Source of the DNA: Dysidea avara
Taxonomy: Eukaryota; Porifera; Demospongiae; Dictyoceratida; Dysideidae
NCBI RefSeq assembly: GCF_963678975.1
Contig: NC_089279.1
Span: 30,902,660 to 30,966,659 of the forward strand
Direction: 5' to 3'
DNA: 64,000 nucleotides
The notes beneath the pieces are model-generated. The model made no database searches and had not been told where the DNA came from. It saw only the letters and a program-made list of their open reading frames with translations. Positions 35,601-44,440 of this stretch are shown here, one piece after another; the stretch's first letter is position 1; every line of letters begins with the position of its first letter. The position numbers and the translations under genes were made by a program.

Positions 35601-38600
35601 TGATCATTATGTGTAAAGTTACAGTTGCTAATGTTAATGTTCCCTGATACATTTGACAGCAAAACAGCTTGTCCTGTTGAATTGTAAAATGAACAACTTT
35701 CAATTGAAATATGTGATGAATTGTAAAATGTAATTCCAGGGTTTGAAGTACTCTTTTCATTGTTTACAGAACCACACCTTTGCCATTTTATACCAACAAT
35801 AACTACATTAACACAGTTAACAAACACTAATCCTCCAACACTGTTACAATTTATTATTGGATCTCTGTGACCAATAATTGTGATGTTTTCAAAGAATTTT
35901 AATGTCACTATGGTAGTCACTGTAATATCAGATGCTATATAGACAATAGCATTGCTTAAATTATTTGTAAGATTGACAAGAGATTGACTTGAATTAACGC
36001 AAATAGATATCATTGCATTTCCAGTTACAGATATGTTAGGAGCACTGTAAAATAATATATGTTGAATAGCTTTGCTTTTATTATGATCATAGTTTGCTTC
36101 ATTGTATATCATGCAAGGCATACTGCTAAATGGAACAGCTTTACCTAGTAGTATAAGAACTCTGTCATCAGTGAATTTCACAAATGAATATCCCTGAAAT
36201 GTAACGTTTGAAGAAGATTCTGATGTAATAGCTTGTCCATACTTAGTAATGTTTTCGTTTTCATCAAAGTTTAACTTTGAGTTTCCATCAAATTTCACAG
36301 GAGAGCTTATGTTAGAGTATATACCTCCACCACGTATAGCTTTGTTATGAATATAATTTACTAGTGAATTTCCTGTAAACAGTACTGAACTGTATCTCAA
36401 ACTAGATATGGCTCCACCATAATCGGCCTCATTGTTATTAAATGTTACACTTGAGTTACCATCAAATGTGATATGAGATGAAGACCTGCTATATATAGCT
36501 CCTCCATAATAACTGGCTTCATTATTATTAAATGTTACACTTGAGTTGCCATCAAATGTGATGTGAGATGAATCATAAAAATATACAGCTCCTCCATCAT
36601 CACTGGCTTCATTATTATTGAATGTTACACTTGAGGTACTGTCAAATGTGATAGGAGATAAAGACCTGCAATACACTGCTCCTCCATCAATGGCTTCATT
36701 ATTATTATATGTTACACTTGAGTTACCATCAAATGTGACATGAGATGAATCATAACAATGTACAGCTCCTCCATCATCACTGGCTTCATTATTATTGAAT
36801 GTTATACTTGAGTTACTATCAAATGTGATAGGAGATGAAGACCTGCAATATACAGCTCCTCCATCAATGGCTTCGTTATTATTGAATATTACACTTGAGT
36901 TATCATCAAACGTGATACGAGATGAATCATAACAATATACAGCTCCTCCATCATCACTGGCTCTATTATCATTAAATGTTACACTTGAGTTACCATCAAA
37001 TGTGATACGAGATGAAGTTACACAATATACAGCTCCTCCATCATCACTGGCTTTATTATTATTAAATGTTACACTTGAGTTACCATCAAATGTGATAGGA
37101 GATAAAAAGCTACAATATACAGCTCCTCCATAATTACTGGCTTTATTTATATTAAATGATACACTTGAGCTACCATCAAATGTGATATGAGATGAAGATC
37201 TACAATATACAGCTCCTCCATCATCACTGGCTTTATTATTATTAAATGTTACACTTGAGTTACTATCAAATATGATATTAGATGAATACACACAAGATAA
37301 AGCTCCTCCATCTTCACTGGCTTTATTATTATTAAACATTACATCTGAGTTACCATCAAATGTGATAGGAGATGAAGAGACGCAATACACAGCTCCTCCA
37401 TAACTTGCTTCATTGTTATTAACTGTTACACTTGAGTTGCCATCAAATGTGATATCAGATGAATACAAACAATATACAGCTCCTCCATAAAATCTGGCTT
37501 CATTATTATTAAATGTTACACTTGAGTTACCATCAAATGTGATATGAGATGAAGACACGCAATACACAGCTCCTCCATAACTGGCTTCATTATTATTAAA
37601 TGTTACACTTGAGTTACCATCAAATGTGATAGGAGATGAAGACATACAATACACAGCTCCTCCATAAAAACTGGCTTTATTATTACTAAATGTTACACTT
37701 GAGTTACTGTCAAATGTGATATTGGAATTATCACTGTATATGGTACCACCAGATCTTGCACTGTTGTCCTTGAATGTCACTAGTGAGTTTGCCTCAATAA
37801 CGATTCTAGAAGAAATTTGATAAATAGCTCCACCATTATCTGAAACAGAGTTACTAATAAAATTTACATCAGAATTATCATAAAATATGACAGTGGAATT
37901 ATTGCTATAAATTCCTCCACCAGACTTTGCTGTATTATCCTTGAACAACACGTTACCTCTAATATGAAGATTAGTATGCAAAATGTAAATTGGTACTCCT
38001 GTGTTGTTGACAAACACACTGTCTTGTAGATAAACATGAGCAGGAATCTTGCTACCTGAGCCATCAATGTAAACTATGATTTGTGTAAAATTGAATTTAC
38101 AATTTTGTACTACTATTTTGTGTTGACCACGGCTATTAATATTTGGTAAATAATGTATAGCTGCACCATGACTTCTGTATTCAATCTTGTGTGCAAAATT
38201 GCAATTGTTAATGTAAACATTTCCAGACAATTCTGAGAGTAAAACACTTCTTTCTTTGGAGTTATGGAATGAGCATCTTTCAAAAGAAACATTAGATGAG
38301 TTGTAGAATTCAATTACAGAATAATCTTTAGAGCCACATCCCTCCCACTGGATACCTTCAATCGTTACATTCTGGCAAGAAATGAACTTTACTGTGCCAA
38401 CATCATTACACTTTACAACAGGATTTCTGTGTCCTATAATCATGATATTTTCAAGACCTTCTAATGTCACAATAGAGTACAACTCAACATCAGTTGTAAT
38501 ATTGACAATGGTGTTATCACTGGAGATGTTATTTAGAATGTCAGCAATTGAATGAAAGGTAAAGTTTCCAGATACACAACCGGGAAGTTTATCCTGATCT

Positions 38601-38809
38601 CTCTCACTTCCACCACCTGAGCCACTAGCAAAGTCATTACTACCATTCTGAGAAGTATCAGATAGATCATCAGGCATCACTTTTGTAGCTCCTTTAATTT
38701 TGCAGAAGACACACACTAGCAGAAATGCAGTTATGATCATTTTTAATAGTACCATGCTTGTATCAACAGGTAACAAAAAAAGACTAACTTGTAGTTCAGT
38801 TTCTGACAT
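29657..38809 (-). CDS. Giant secreted/anchored Pmp-repeat beta-helix protein with C-terminal multi-TM domain
   Basis: An uninterrupted frame of 3,050 codons. The likely true start is Met19 or Met24, directly before a signal peptide (MIITAFLLVCVFC). Residues ~90-880 and ~945-2480 are filled with GGA(I/V)Y...F.(G/D)NS.V.F..N.A units, the Pmp-type repeat known from chlamydial outer-membrane proteins and predicted to form right-handed parallel beta-helices. They are rich in N-glycosylation sites (NSS, NNT). Residues ~2,560-2,670 are cysteine-rich (CCETANGFF, GTACGGCKEGYTLSFDS). Residues ~2,673-3,010 hold about eight TM helices (ILYWVVIVILVFIVTYYHIG, HVICFLLLLSY, LPLIPFLIMEIYLY). The tail is short and probably extended by the exon at 28719-28794. 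A surface adhesion or recognition role is plausible, but the ligand and function are unknown. Similar proteins occur in sponges. Bacterial contamination is unlikely given the TM domain, splice donor and flanking repeats. Confidence 0.88.
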   Translation of the reverse strand: MSETELQVSLFLLPVDTSMVLLKMIITAFLLVCVFCKIKGATKVMPDDLSDTSQNGSNDFASGSGGGSERDQDKLPGCVSGNFTFHSIADILNNISSDNTIVNITTDVELYSIVTLEGLENIMIIGHRNPVVKCNDVGTVKFISCQNVTIEGIQWEGCGSKDYSVIEFYNSSNVSFERCSFHNSKERSVLLSELSGNVYINNCNFAHKIEYRSHGAAIHYLPNINSRGQHKIVVQNCKFNFTQIIVYIDGSGSKIPAHVYLQDSVFVNNTGVPIYILHTNLHIRGNVLFKDNTAKSGGGIYSNNSTVIFYDNSDVNFISNSVSDNGGAIYQISSRIVIEANSLVTFKDNSARSGGTIYSDNSNITFDSNSSVTFSNNKASFYGGAVYCMSSSPITFDGNSSVTFNNNEASYGGAVYCVSSSHITFDGNSSVTFNNNEARFYGGAVYCLYSSDITFDGNSSVTVNNNEASYGGAVYCVSSSPITFDGNSDVMFNNNKASEDGGALSCVYSSNIIFDSNSSVTFNNNKASDDGGAVYCRSSSHITFDGSSSVSFNINKASNYGGAVYCSFLSPITFDGNSSVTFNNNKASDDGGAVYCVTSSRITFDGNSSVTFNDNRASDDGGAVYCYDSSRITFDDNSSVIFNNNEAIDGGAVYCRSSSPITFDSNSSITFNNNEASDDGGAVHCYDSSHVTFDGNSSVTYNNNEAIDGGAVYCRSLSPITFDSTSSVTFNNNEASDDGGAVYFYDSSHITFDGNSSVTFNNNEASYYGGAIYSRSSSHITFDGNSSVTFNNNEADYGGAISSLRYSSVLFTGNSLVNYIHNKAIRGGGIYSNISSPVKFDGNSKLNFDENENITKYGQAITSESSSNVTFQGYSFVKFTDDRVLILLGKAVPFSSMPCMIYNEANYDHNKSKAIQHILFYSAPNISVTGNAMISICVNSSQSLVNLTNNLSNAIVYIASDITVTTIVTLKFFENITIIGHRDPIINCNSVGGLVFVNCVNVVIVGIKWQRCGSVNNEKSTSNPGITFYNSSHISIESCSFYNSTGQAVLLSNVSGNINISNCNFTHNDHYTGHGGAIHYTPETKASFVSRFTIEHSNFSFNGPAKSVIYLDGSATKHLYHSSVQNSVFISNQGVPIYILHTNFHISGNVLFRGNEARAAAGICCNYSTVIYDDECKVNFEGNSVKTYGGAIYQTHSTQSFEGNSAVTFIGNSAKICGGAIFSEWMSNITFDSSSNITFTDNKASDGGAVYCQHSGITATGRSSVTFNDNHVINYGGGILLDYSSIINEGTSMVTFNGNNASFGGAIYSKQCSDVRFGGNSVIAFLENCAVRDGGAVLSHNNSNIIFDNNTMVTFNRNFAGNGGAILSRHARQISYNGNSSVIFAHNTATTGGGAVYCDEHCGISFEGSTSVTFTNNSAETGGAIHCNDNSYVLYKGISTVRFVSNRATNGGAVYSDKVSFLTFHENSNVSLCHNTANENGGAISTVGGSNTTVTGHSTVLFCSNVAMHNGASIYCSALTYVVISENSTVVIQNNQAMQQGGAIYLHDNSVALFESQSRTMFRSNKATFGGGVMYFTQYSNAIIYENTSIDFIDNSAIIGGGIMSTKGSNITFNGRSRVMFNHNTATTGGGAVYCDGHCGISFDGSTSVTFANNSAETGGAVQCNNNSYVLCTGNSTVNFTCNTATHGGAIHTLTMSNTIFAGYSRVILNKNKAQQNGGAILSANTSNVTFDGHSAVYFYVNVAIQDGAAIYSTKNVNIVFSELCDVEFKSNEAIQQGGALYLTDNVTLITEGISRVTFLNNTAMGYGGAICFTQRSVVDFHDNSEVNFNYNTAVHGGAIVSLIGSNIKVNRSSTVTFNHNTATRGGGAVYCDEHCGISFDGSTSVTFTNNSAETGGAIYCSNHSYTLSEGNSTLKLNHNKAVHGGALYSHTMSNITIKRNSNVSFSGNTATQNGGCISSHSGCTVMFTENSQVALMYNTAAQNGAVMYSNDDRVLIGGATILVLQNNKALQRGGAIYLFTNSMIIFNGNCSVVFQNNTAIQQGGAVYLYDNAKLISIGHSNIIFHTNSAQQHGGAIYIFDNSTVRFNGNSHITFTNNRALQQGGAVYLFDNTSMTFNCHANVSFNNNTAVQNGGALYLTSQTVVTFKGHSAVVFDNNRATLSGGAIYSINKCSIIFDDYCSTAFSNNTCSLYGGCMYLHDRTNLSITEYSKVTFYDNIATRGGGGIYSFDHSITVIKDYSKVVFLNNKGEQHGGAIHCDRYSDINLEENISVIFTGNTAERGGAMSIIQSSITLKSNVSAIFKMNSAENGGALSIQQSILTFSKKSFSSFISNTAKGNGGAIYLSNNYTATFNNDSGINFFYNTANRYGGAIYSELLQSDQSKLILNTEEINFNSSSALTGADVYIDIPTSCNETCLKNSIVGINKRSLLNSPLNAHITTPPSKLEFYDIKCVDNHTDTNCCYIYMMKNVMLGHEIIIDACVRDYYYRSADATQFVVTGNNHNHTINGSQVLVSCTVFQGISVIGKRISNATNFSMTITSNHGSKSDLQTIAVELITELSPCHPGFYHDDTTCVCYRGSDIVSCSGSLSSIKRGYWFGEVNDKATVTICPNSYCNFTCCETANGFFKLSPVRANQCNSQRSGTACGGCKEGYTLSFDSIECVSVDTCTTGQTVLVVTLSILYWVVIVILVFIVTYYHIGIGYLYAITYYYSMVDILLSERLYSSQGLFTFVSIMSSIAKVTPQFLGQLCLATDMSGIDQQFIHYAHPLAVAIIIVVICQSARISYKFSSFVSRGIIHVICFLLLLSYTSVATTSLLLLRSLTFHNVDKVYTYLSPDIEYFHGRHLPYVIMAILCSLIIVMGLPLLLLLEPFINHKINFTRIKPLLDQFQGCYKDKYRSFAAYYMICRLVIILIIIANPSNNNTTQYSLIIANSSLALIHMTLKPYRSNILVVFDGFVLHLMVVVSMVPLIDSYDPDLLLSFIFVLVILPLIPFLIMEIYLYKRTIKKITKYCVPPKPDTTNNNNGVPMRDFVESVIDDSRRVNATICEM
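36400..37740 (-). repeat. Near-identical tandem 81-90-bp coding repeats
   Basis: About 15 consecutive copies encoding ASDDGGAVYCYDSSHITFDG followed by NSSVTFNNNE. They differ mainly by presence or absence of a Tyr/Asp codon before GG and a few substitutions in the YC...SS segment. DNA identity is far higher than among the other beta-helix coils of the same protein, which implies recent unequal crossing-over or conversion. Confidence 0.85.
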
Positions 38810-39279
38810 TTATAGCTTCAGAGAGGATATGATGTAACACTGATGATGTCATGATATAATAATGTGAACGTGATTGCCATGGATATGGAAGCCATGGACT
38901 GTGCATTACTACTTCAAACTCCACCCAAGTAGACCTATACACTAAATTAAATAGTAAAATTTGATTTTACCATAACAGCTAACAAACAACCAATTGTACT
39001 GTCATTCCCTTGGGGGATATATGTGACTGTCTCTGGGAAAACCGGTCTTATCGCCCATTTAAAAGTATCCAGAAACGTCGGTTTGAAGTTTGGCTCAAAA
39101 ATGGAAATTTCAGGCCAGCTGCAGACTATTATTATTATTTTTTCTTTTTTATTACCACCATATATTATTATTATTATTAAATAATTAAATATACACACAG
39201 CAATGCTGGAATTACAGCTAGATATAAAAATAAGTTATATCCCACACTTTAGCCAAAAGGTTAGGACTTTAATGTTCTG
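38810..39279. other. Upstream flank of the beta-helix gene
   Basis: Expected to contain the promoter, but no TATA box or initiator can be called with confidence. A short (ATT)n run lies near 39130-39180. Nothing else seen. Confidence 0.3.
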
Positions 39280-39609
39280 TCAAAAACCGATGTAAAATAT
39301 GACAGGAGCTCTCTTCTGCATCTTTGGGATGAGGTTAGCATGATAAATCTGTAATGTTTGTAGTTGATCTTTTAAACTTTCAGGAACAGAGCCAAGGGAA
39401 CCAATGATAACAGGAGCTACAGATGCTCCTACAGACCACATTTTCTGAATTTCAATCTTCAGGTCACTATAGTGTTGCCGTTTTTCAGAAATCTTTTGGG
39501 AAATTCTACTATCTCCTGGTATAGCAACATCAATCAAAAAACAGCAGTTCATTGTGAAATCAAGGCATATTATGTCAGGCCGGTTGTGTGTCAGATGTTT
39601 AGACTGCAC
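39280..39609 (-). pseudogene. Non-LTR retrotransposon endonuclease-like C-terminal fragment
   Basis: The frame has HNRPDIICLDFTMNCCFLID, VAIPGDSRI, EKRQHYSDLKIEIQKMW and VAPVIIGSLGSVPESL. This is the arrangement (NRPD...D, IDV..PGD, EK...Y.DLK.E, PV..G.LG) of the C-terminal region of many R2-like non-LTR elements with a restriction-like endonuclease fold. RT and other parts are absent, so it is a relic. Confidence 0.65.
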
Positions 39610-39622
39610 GAAAAGTAAGATA

Positions 39623-39776
39623 TCCTGTTTGTGTCAGCATGTAGGAAATTTTTTTAATGATTTCCTTTAGAATTTCCTATTTGAGTTATCATGCAGGAAA
39701 TGTTTTTGAACATTTTCTGTACAATTTCCTGTTAGTGTCATATTGCAGTAAATTGTTTTAACATTTACAAGAAATG
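39623..39776. repeat. Three diverged ~52-bp tandem repeats
   Basis: Units start at 39623, 39675 and 39727 with TCCTGTTTGTGTCAGCATG, TCCTATTTGAGTTATCATG and TCCTGTTAGTGTCATATTG. The middle AGGAAATNTTTTTNA and the end GAATT/CAATT are similar in the first two. Confidence 0.6.
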
Positions 39777-40532
39777 TAGATAAAATCAGTATTAAGATTT
39801 TCACCGCATTCATGACTAGTGAAAATGCAGCTGTAAACTGATCAAATGGATACTACAGGTTTCTTGTGTTTAGCTCAATGTAATACTGAGCCAAACTTGG
39901 TTCTCAATACAACATAGGCTTTCAACATCATATAACAGAGTGTCTCTACAACAATGTGTAACACTGTAACCCATATTATGTTGCTGCAATAACTTTTTAG
40001 TGGTATATGAATTGTTATACTAAGGAAGCTCTATTTTACTTTAAAATTAACTTTACGTGATGCCAGAATTGTATCTAAATCAACTACATCATATTTCTCA
40101 GTGACTTACCGTGCTACAGAAAAAAGAAGCTATGGCATACAGTGATGATACTCAACCCTTTAGGGCTTTCAACATGACAATGTAAACAGTCAACACACGG
40201 AGCTGGATAGTTATGTACTGTATGCCAAGGTAAATATTACATGAATTTATGGCCTTAATTGTGTGTTACAATTTGTGTCTTTGTACAATATGGATGTTAA
40301 CATGAATAGTGACAGACAGCTGGGGAGTATGGCGTTGTGACAAAGTGTTTATTTTAGTAAATATCTAATGATGGCTTTACTTACTGTTTCACCATCTTCA
40401 TGCTTTGTACTTTAATGTATACTACAATGATATACCTTGATTTGTGGAAAGGTACTGATTACTATGATAAAATAACCTGCACTTGGTTTCCAGGAGATAA
40501 AAAAGAAATAGTGCTTTTCATGAATATAATAA
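39777..40532. other. Intergenic, nothing identified
   Basis: AT-rich sequence leading into element A copy 3. No exon or repeat family recognised. Confidence 0.4.
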
Positions 40533-40851
40533 TCTAATCCAAAACAGCCAAGCTGTAAAAAATGTGTGTGGCCCTCAGAAAGGCTATGGTGAAAAAAGAT
40601 GTGAAATCCAAGGTGGCGGCCAAGAAATGGCTGTGATGGTAGGTTAATGGTAAAAATTTTAATAACGACAATTCAGGTGAATTTTTGTGCCGCTTCACAA
40701 AATTTACCTAAATTGTCCTTATTAAAATTTTTACCATTAACCTACCATCACAGCCATTTCTTGGCCGCCACCTTGGATTTCACATCTTTTTTCACCATAG
40801 CCTTTCTGAGGGCCGCACACTTTTTTTACAGCTTGGCTGTTTTGGATTAGA
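40533..40851. repeat. Long palindrome, copy 3
   Basis: Same arms as at 19770-20088 (TCTAATCCAAAACAGCCAAG to its reverse complement). The centre near 40690 reads GTGCCGCTTCACAAAATT. Confidence 0.93.
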
Positions 40852-41018
40852 TTTCATTTCTTTTTGTATTTGTATACCCCAAAGCCGGCCTATGGCCAGC
40901 TTTGGGACTTTTTAACCTATGTTTTTTTCTTTACTACAGGAAGAAGAAAAGATGAAGTAGATGTACTTTAAATAGTTTATCAGTAAATGTACAAATTATA
41001 TATACTGTATAATACATA

Positions 41019-41257
41019 TGTGACCGGATTTGCAAAAAGGGGTCTTCCACACACATCCAATTTGCCAACTTTGACAATTGATAACTTTAGATTGGAAAGA
41101 GCTATTGCCTTGAATTTTGGACAGTGGTGAGCACCACTATAGCTAAATACATGGTGAAATTTTCAGGTTAATATGTTACTTGAACACTGCGTTATGGTCT
41201 CCAACGTTTACGGAATTGGATGTGTGTGGAAGACCCCTTTTCGCAAATCCGGTCACA
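41019..41257. repeat. Nested foldback inside element A copy 3
   Basis: The left arm TGTGACCGGATTTGCAAAAA (41019) returns as its reverse complement ending AAATCCGGTCACA (41257). Arms of about 45-50 bp flank a non-repeated centre of about 140 bp. Copy 2 keeps only the left arm, running straight into the satellite. Confidence 0.85.
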
Positions 41258-41284
41258 TAATACTATATTGATTACAGAAATCTC

Positions 41285-44200
41285 CATAGTGGTTTCTGTG
41301 TAACTGAACACTCTACAAGGTGGCTTCTTCTAATTGCTTTCTCTACAGGGTGAATTGTTTGTAGCTGAACGATCTACAAGGTAACTTCTTCTAGCTGATC
41401 TCTCTACAGAGTGATGTGTTTGTAGCTGAATTCTGTATAGGTGATTTGTTTGCAGCTGAGCTCTTTACTGAATGGTTTCTTTGTAGCTGAACTCTCTAAA
41501 AGGTAACTTCTTCTAACTGATCTTTCTACAGGGCAATTTGTTTCTGGCGGAATTTTCTACAGGGTGATTTCTTTGCAGCTGCACTCTCTACATGGTGGTT
41601 TCTTTGTAGCTGAACTCTCTACAAGGTAATTTCTTCTAGCTGATCTCTCTACGGGGAGATTTGTTTGTAGCTGAACTATCTACAAGGTAACTTCTTATAG
41701 CTGATCTCTCTACAGGGTGATTTGTTCGTAGTTGAATTCTGTACAGGTGATTTGTTTGCAGCTGAGCTCTTTACAAAATGGTTTCTTTGTAGCTGAACTT
41801 TCTCCAAGGTAACTTCTTCTAACTGATCTTTCTACAGGGTGATTTGTTTGTAGCTGAACTATCTACAAGGTAATTTCTTCTAGCTGATCTCTCTACAGGG
41901 TGATTTGTTTGTAGCTGAATTCTGTACAAGTGATTTGTTTGCAGCTGAGCTCTTTACAGAATGGTTTCTTTGTAGCTGAACTCTCTACAAGGTGATTTGT
42001 TTGTAGCTGAAATCCCTACAAGGTAACTTCTTCTAGCTGATCTTTCTACAGGGCGATTTGTTTGTAGCTGAGTTCTCTACATGGTGGTTTCTTTATAGCT
42101 GAACTCTCTACAAGGTGACTTCTTCTAGCTGATCTCTCTACAGGGTGATTTGTTTGTAGCTGAACTCTCTACAGGTGATTTGTTTGTAGCTGAACTCTCT
42201 ACAAGGCGATACTTCTATGTGATCTCTCTACAGGATTCCTTGTTTCTAACTGAACTCTCAACAGGGTGATCTGTTCATAGCTGAACTTTCTACTGGGTGA
42301 TTTGTTTGCAGCTGAACTCTCTAAATGGTGGTTTCTTTGTAGCTGAACTCTCTACAATGTGACTTCTTTTAGCTGAACTCTCTACAATGTGACTTCTTCT
42401 AGCTGAACTCTCTACAAGGTGACTTGTTTCTAGCTGATCTCTCTACAGGTGATTTGTTTGTAGCTGAACTCTCTACATGGTGGTTTCGTTGTAGCTGAAC
42501 TCTCTACAAGGTAACTTCTTCTAGCTGATCTTTTTACACTGCATATTTGTTTGTAGCTGAGTTCTCTACAGGGTGATTTGTTTGCAGCTGAACTCTACAT
42601 GGGAGTTTCATTGTAGCTGAACTCTCTACAATGTGACTTCTTCTAGCTGAACTCTCTACAGGGTGACTTGTTTCTAGCTGAACTCTCTGTAGGTGATTTG
42701 TTTGCAGCTGAACTCTCTACATGGTGGTTTCTTTGTAGCTGAACTCTCTACAAGGTAACTTCTTCTAGCCGATCTTTCTACAAGGTGATTGAGTTTTTTG
42801 CAGCTGAACTCTTTACATGGTGGTTGCTTTGTAGCTGAACTCTCTAAAAGGTGACTTCTTCTAGCTGAACTCTCTACAGGATTATTTGTTTGCAGCTGAA
42901 CTCTCTACGTGGTAGTTTTTTTGTAGCTGAACTCTCTACAATGTGACTTCTTCTAGCTGAACTCTCTACAGGGTGACTTGTTTTTAGCTGATCTCTCTAC
43001 AGGGTGACTTGTTTCTAGCTGAACTCTCTACAGGTGATTTGTTTGCAGCTGAACTCTCTACATGGTGGTTTCTTTGTAGCTGAACTCTCTACAAGGTAAC
43101 TTCTTCTAGCTGAACTCTCAACAGAGTGATTGATTTTTTTTGGAGCTGAACTCTCTACATGGTGGTTTCTTTGTAACTGAACTCTCTACAGGGTGATTTG
43201 TTTGTAGCTGAACTCTCTACAGGGTGATCTGTTTGTAGCTGAACTCCCTATAAGGTAACTTCTTCTAGCTAATCTTTCTACAGGGCGATTTGTTTGTAGC
43301 TGAGCTCTCTACAGGGTGATTTGTTTGCAGCTGAACTCTACATGGTAGTTTCTTTGTAGCTCTACAATGTGACTTCTTCTAGCTGAACTCTCTACAAGGT
43401 GACTTGTTTCTAGCTGATCTCTCTACAGGGTGACTTGTTTCTAGCTGAACTCTCTACAGGTGATTTGTTTACAGCTGAACTGTCTACATGGTTTATTTCT
43501 TTGTAACTGAACTCCCTGCAAGGTGACTTCTTCTAGCTGATCTCTCTACAGGAAGATTTGTTTGTAGCTTGACTCTCTACAGGTGATTTGTTTGCAGCTG
43601 AACTCTCTTCATGATGGTTTCTTTGTAGCTGAACTCTCTACAATGTGACTTCTTCTAGTTGATCTCTCTACAGGACAATAATATTTGTTTGTACCTGAAC
43701 TCTCACATGATTGTTTCTTTGAAGCGGAACTCTCTACAAGGTGATTTCTTCTAGCTGATCTTTCTACAGGGTGATTTGTTTGTAGCAGAACTCTCTACAA
43801 GGAAACTTCTTCTAGCTGATCTCTCTACAGGGAGATTTGTTTGTAGCTGAACTCTCTATACATGATTTGTTTGCGGCTGAATTCTCTACATGATGGTTTC
43901 TTTGTAGCTGAACTCTCTACAAGGTAACTTCTTCTAGCTGATCTCTTAACAGGGTGAATTGTTTGTAGCTGAACGATCTACAAGGTAACTTCTTCTAACT
44001 GATCTCTCTACAGGGTGATTTGTCTGTAGCTGAACTATCTACAAGGTAACTTCTTCTAGCTGATCTCTCTACAGGGTGATTTGTTTGTAGCTGAATTCTG
44101 TATAGGTGATTTGTTTGCAGCTGTGCTCTTTACAGAATGGTTTCTTTGTAGCTGAACTCTCTACAAGGTAACTTCTTCTAGCTGATGTATCTACAGGGTC

Positions 44201-44440
44201 ACTAGTTTGTAGCTGAATTCTCTACATGGTGGTTTCTTTGTAACTGAACTATCTATAAGGTGATATCTTCTAGCTGATCTTTCAACAGGGTGATTTGTTT
44301 GTAACTGAACTTTCTACAAGAAAACTTCTTCTAACTGATGTCTGAACAGGGTGAATTGTTTGTAGCTGAACTCTCTACAGGGTGATTTGTTTGTAGCTGA
44401 TCTCTATACAGGTTACTTATTTCTAACTGATCTCTTGAAT
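41285..44440 (+). repeat. Satellite array of element A copy 3
   Basis: About 100 units of 28-31 bp (TTTGTAGCTGAACTCTCTAC plus variable words), same orientation as copy 2. Units vary in length more than in copy 1, and some lack the spacer word. Confidence 0.95.

Noticed and set aside
29657..38809. Bacterial (chlamydial) contamination or a bacterial island
   Set aside because: The multi-TM C-terminus, the splice donor at the stop, N-glycosylation-rich composition and flanking host repeats argue for a host gene.
38947..39198. 83-codon minus-strand frame upstream of the beta-helix gene
   Set aside because: Starts in an ATT microsatellite and has no signal or domain; not counted as an exon.
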